Below, piece by piece: positions 6,117 to 7,094 of a stretch of 7,094 nucleotides of DNA; positions within the stretch are counted from its first letter, which is position 1; the number at the start of each line of letters is the position of its first letter. The position numbers and the translations under genes were made by a program. Origin of the DNA: DUVT01 sp041675865. Lineage in GTDB: Bacteria; Bacillota_I; Bacilli_A; ML615J-28; CAG-698. Under the pieces are notes generated by a model. It ran no database searches. It worked only from the letters and a program-made list of their open reading frames with translations, and had not been told where the DNA came from. The DNA lies in contig JBAYTA010000091.1 in the NCBI GenBank assembly GCA_041675865.1, forward strand, positions 1 through 7,094, given 5' to 3'.

Positions 6117-6130
6117 ACTATAATAATAGT
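6117..6130. promoter_or_regulatory. TATAAT with surrounding ACTAT/ATAGT inverted repeat upstream of the permease-like ORF
   Basis: A perfect -10 hexamer TATAAT lies at 6119-6124, inside the inverted repeat ACTAT (6117-6121) / ATAGT (6126-6130). Transcription would start near 6131, about 30 nt before the ATG at 6160. No credible -35 is found 16-18 bp upstream, so promoter activity is uncertain. The ACTA...TAGT pattern recalls those at 660-671 and 1882-1893. Confidence 0.35.
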
Positions 6131-6159
6131 TCGCTTGATTTAAACAATCTTAATAATTT

Positions 6160-6612
6160 ATGAACGTAAAAACAGCTTTCTTTTTAGCTTTTAATTCGAT
6201 AAAGAGAGGCAATAAAGGAACATTATTGATGACAATTTTAATTATGACATTGGCTTATGTTAATTTAGTTTTTGTGTCATCAATTTTTGGAGGAATAGTA
6301 GAGGCAATTAATCAACAAGCAATTGATTATCAATATGCTAATATTGTTATAGAACCTTCGCCAGATGATCGTTATATTGATAATAAGGCTATGGGTATGA
6401 TAAAAAGCATCCCTGGGGTTGTTGGTAGCTCTGCACATTATATAGATAAATCCGTTATTGAGTATGATTATGATGGCCGTTTTATTCTTCTCGGAGCCCT
6501 GCAAATGGTTCTATTTTTCTCAATTGTCTGTATATTTGGCGGGCTAATCGGAATTATTATTAGAGGTATTACTTTATTAATAAAAAAATATGTTAAAAAC
6601 AAAAAGAAATAA
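6160..6612 (+). CDS. Truncated ABC-transporter permease N-terminus (MacB/FtsX-like) fused to a foreign-looking membrane tail
   Basis: Residues 1-108 resemble the start of a FtsX/MacB-type permease: a basic, amphipathic N-terminus (FNSIKRGNKGT), a first transmembrane helix (about 21-45), then the start of an extracytoplasmic domain (NIVIEPSPDDRYIDN, SIPGVVGSS). Normal family members have about 380-400 residues with three further helices, but here the sequence switches near residue 108 to a hydrophobic helix (about 110-132) and a lysine-rich end (KKYVKNKKK), stopping at 150. The join lies near 6480. The tail could be the C-terminus of another small membrane protein; an internal ATG at 6505 could produce a 35-residue peptide. 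The gene overlaps the next by 23 bases, normal for cotranscribed genes, so the tail seems native to the downstream gene and the permease part imported or joined by deletion. No ATPase gene is adjacent. Transport function as it stands is unlikely. Confidence 0.6.
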   Translation: MNVKTAFFLAFNSIKRGNKGTLLMTILIMTLAYVNLVFVSSIFGGIVEAINQQAIDYQYANIVIEPSPDDRYIDNKAMGMIKSIPGVVGSSAHYIDKSVIEYDYDGRFILLGALQMVLFFSIVCIFGGLIGIIIRGITLLIKKYVKNKKK

Positions 6613-7094
6613 AATACTTGGTTTTTTTGGGGTGTTGATAGCTATTTTTGTCTTAGTCGTCTTATTGTATAGACCAGTAATTTTTCAAGAAGGGAATCCC
6701 TGGCCACAAATCAAAGGAATTATGCAATTAAAATTTGGTGATGCTGATATCGTGAAGTTGTCGGGTTCGGATAATAAGTTTATGACCGAAAGTAAAAACG
6801 GGACCACGATACATGATTTCATGAAAACCAAAGGCTACGAATTTACCGAGCAAATGGGGTCGGGGTATTTTTTTAAGTCCGCAACAGGAAAAAGCGCCGT
6901 TGCTACTCATAAATATTTCAGTCGGTTTTATTCACTTTGGAATATAACAGAAAATACAAATAATTTAGATAATTTGGAAGATGATGATAATTTGTGGGCG
7001 ACCACAACGACTGGCGATGATATAACATTTCTATATCCGAAAGAAATATTAGCAGAGTATATTAGCGAAGCGCAGTGGCCGCCAAAGTTAATAA
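6590..7094 (+). CDS. Membrane-anchored conserved hypothetical protein, 3' end beyond the window
   Basis: The frame starts at ATG 6590, inside the 3' end of the preceding ORF, and is open for 168 codons to the window edge. The N-terminus is basic (MLKTKRNK) followed by one hydrophobic helix at about residues 9-27, giving either a signal anchor or uncleaved signal peptide; no lipobox is visible. The outer part begins with a compact domain (about 33-120) with NPWPQIKGIMQLKFG, FMTESKNGTTIHDFM, YEFTEQMGSGYFF and FYSLWNI. From memory this resembles an uncharacterised secreted/anchored domain of Gram-positive bacteria. An acidic Asn/Asp linker (about 121-135) leads to a second segment (ITFLYPKEI, QWPP) like beta-rich exported domains in CPR genomes. 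No catalytic motif is evident and I cannot assign a function. The start is supported by the signal-anchor placement and the 23-base operonic overlap, although no Shine-Dalgarno is seen. Confidence 0.68.
   Translation, partial: MLKTKRNKILGFFGVLIAIFVLVVLLYRPVIFQEGNPWPQIKGIMQLKFGDADIVKLSGSDNKFMTESKNGTTIHDFMKTKGYEFTEQMGSGYFFKSATGKSAVATHKYFSRFYSLWNITENTNNLDNLEDDDNLWATTTTGDDITFLYPKEILAEYISEAQWPPKLI

Noticed and set aside
695..6612. Recoded UGA (glycine) as in Gracilibacteria/SR1
   Set aside because: All intact genes are complete with normal glycine codons and no in-frame TGA, and family motifs align without recoding.
6728..6910. 60-codon - strand frame
   Set aside because: It is antisense to the anchored hypothetical protein starting at 6590, which has a signal anchor and family-like sequence.

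Overview
The window is AT-rich (about one third G+C by eye) with short intergenic gaps. All genes from 695 rightward lie on the + strand, every stop is TAA or TAG, and no start codon has a recognisable Shine-Dalgarno sequence. Together with an adenosylcobalamin-dependent ribonucleotide reductase, a minimal 108-residue alkyltransferase and conserved small membrane proteins, this suggests a small-genome bacterium, possibly of the Patescibacteria/CPR (Parcubacteria-like). That assignment is inference. The standard genetic code fits: UGA never appears inside a reading frame, which argues against the UGA=Gly lineages (Gracilibacteria, SR1).

Left edge (1-642): a phage terminase large-subunit fragment on the - strand meets the 3' end of an msrA gene on the + strand, head to head, at about 419-430. 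Neither gene has its 5' part, so a single breakpoint truncated both. It is either a real rearrangement or a chimeric assembly. Next (695-1654) is an intact SDR-type L-threonine 3-dehydrogenase with its own plausible promoter. It is followed by a strong intrinsic terminator whose 5' arm overlaps a second possible hairpin.

Core (1821-5690): a good extended -10 promoter with tandem CTATATATAGTA elements precedes four closely spaced genes: a small membrane protein resembling an ECF-transporter S component, the class II ribonucleoside-triphosphate reductase NrdJ, a PduO-type cob(I)alamin adenosyltransferase, and an O6-alkylguanine-DNA alkyltransferase-like protein. The first three form a coherent pathway: possible corrinoid uptake, conversion to adenosylcobalamin, and its use to make deoxynucleotides. 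The fourth repairs DNA. The S component's substrate is inferred only from its neighbours.

Right edge (5789-7094): a compact single-domain cupin, then a 150-codon ORF that starts like a MacB/FtsX-type ABC permease but ends after about 108 residues in an unrelated-looking hydrophobic/basic tail. This is probably a second fusion or deletion junction. It overlaps by 23 bases a membrane-anchored conserved hypothetical protein that runs off the window. No tRNA, rRNA, CRISPR array or recognisable riboswitch was seen.
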